Source: Eudromia elegans (Eukaryota > Chordata > Aves > Tinamiformes > Tinamidae). From it: a stretch of 64,000 nt of DNA. Each line of letters starts with the position of its first letter. The stretch's first letter is position 1. The stretch lies in assembly GCA_003342815.1 (NCBI GenBank), contig PTEX01000055.1:1178001-1242000 (forward strand), given 5' to 3'. Shown in pieces: positions 62,901 to 64,000 of the stretch. Position numbers and translations under genes: made by a program. The notes beneath the pieces were generated by a model that did no database searches, was not told the origin of the DNA, and saw nothing but the letters and a program-made list of their open reading frames with translations.

Positions 62901-64000
62901 CTAGTTTTATAACCTTTATAGTATTGTGATAACTTAGAAATGCCATTGGATGCATAAGTGTGTCATTTGCATCAAATTGAAATAGTTATTATAACACAAA
63001 AATTTACAAAATCTTAAACCAGGCTATTTGAAATAGAAATATTATCCTTAGAATTCCTCACAGGAAACATATCTGTTTGCTGATTTTTTTTTTTTTTTAT
63101 TTTTAAAGAAAAACAAACACAGAAAACCTCTTATTTTCCAAATGCTAAGATGCTCAGAGCGATACCAGTAAAACTACCGCATATTTCAGCTGATGCTTTT
63201 ATGGAATATACTTTAGTCTTTGCAAAGCTTTGTCATCAGAATGTTGGTACACTACAAAAATAATTCTAAATGTCAGTCTCTTTTTCAAATATAAACACTT
63301 ATTCTACATTTCCATTAGAAGATTGTTACTTGACTCAATTTTCTTCAACTATTTTTAAACTGAAAGCTCTTACCATATATCATAATTCTGAATCCTCTCT
63401 GGTACTCACAGAAAAATACAGTTCTCTAATTTAATCCCATAAACTAACCCATGAGATTAAAAAACAGAAATGAGAATTTGAAGACGTTCCTTCTTTCCCC
63501 TTTCCCTCTCCCATCCCTCTGTTGACAAGACATGCAGTCATGACATAATGAAAATCAAGTTTCCTTTCTGTACAATACTGGATAAAAGTGTATCCTGCCC
63601 TCAAAGCCTCACAATACAAGTTTAGGCAATTAAAGTAGTTTTGCTACTACTCCAAAATTTTTTTAGCTGTTATTAATATGAATAGTTCACTTTTCTTTGG
63701 CCTTGTAGGAGCTAATTAAGATTGGGTGCCATTAAGTTAAGCATTAAATTGTCAAAATGCACAATAAAATGAATCAAATTGCCTTCCTTCTGGGCTTTTC
63801 TCTAAAGGACAGATTTTCAAAGACTATACAAAATTTGGAAGACAAGTAGATTTTATCATATACATTACTAAAGGAGAGAGGGGAGCAGTTTTTCCTCTCT
63901 GCCTCTTTAGACAGTCCTCAGTATCAGGGAAGAAGGTTGTACTGTCCAGTGCAGAAATAGCAATGTTTATAAAGAGAACTGCAAGAAAAAAAATGCCATT
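56939..64000. other. AT-rich intron 7 sequence, featureless
   Basis: Only A or T runs (for example A20 at 60570 and a T run near 63085) and small frames are present. No exon 7 of PRKN, no repeat family and no RNA gene was recognised. Confidence 0.45.
60570..60589 (+). repeat. A20 homopolymer
   Basis: The longest A run in the window. The sequence before it does not resemble a known SINE, LINE or processed gene copy. Confidence 0.95.

Overview
The window is intron-dominated vertebrate DNA, almost certainly from a bird. The interspersed repeats are the main clue. There are CR1 LINE copies with the typical avian 3' end (a short tail built on CAGAATCA, followed by the GTTGAGGTTGGAAGGGACC-type block). 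There are also much older, heavily diverged CR1 pieces and a few MIR-like SINE fossils. The base composition is AT-rich, and open frames are short and scattered, as expected for non-coding sequence.

One gene was recognised: PRKN (parkin, PARK2), on the minus strand. Two exons are present. Exon 8 (38953-39014, 62 bp) encodes the last zinc ligand of RING1 and the helix that follows it. Exon 9 (25277-25426, 150 bp) encodes the first half of the IBR domain. Both have canonical AG and GT borders, and both match the lengths and phases I know for the human exons. The rest of the window is intron: the 3' part of intron 7 (39015-64000), all of intron 8 (25427-38952, about 13.5 kb) and the 5' part of intron 9 (1-25276). 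No sequence resembling exon 7 or exon 10 was seen, so both neighbouring introns exceed 25 kb here.

Layout from low to high coordinates: 1-25276 is intron 9, with a young CR1 (10647-10958), an old CR1 (18600-18870), a possible MIR (19125-19255), long T/C-rich stretches, a C-tract that reads as a G-run in the PRKN transcript (11451-11466), and GC-richer patches near 16.4-16.7 kb and 23.2-23.4 kb. Then exon 9. Intron 8 holds a young CR1 only about 210 bp from exon 9 (25636-25795), MIR-like copies (26205-26440 and 29395-29620), an old CR1 (35240-36135), an AAAAC array beside a 51-bp tandem duplication (37209-37366), a long pyrimidine block (37420-37867) and a CpG-richer stretch with an inverted repeat at the exon 8 donor. 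Then exon 8. Intron 7 holds further T/C-rich stretches, GC patches at about 49.9-50.2 kb and 53.5-53.7 kb, and a CR1 cluster at 56.2-56.9 kb.

Parkin is an RBR E3 ubiquitin ligase that acts with PINK1 in mitochondrial quality control. The two exons here cover the RING1-to-IBR part of that protein. I found no second gene, no RNA gene and no intact mobile element. The points most worth a second look are a perfect 10-bp inverted repeat starting at intron position +6 of the exon 8 donor, bird-type substitutions in the IBR loop, and several local repeat structures. I do not see a convincing new biological system.
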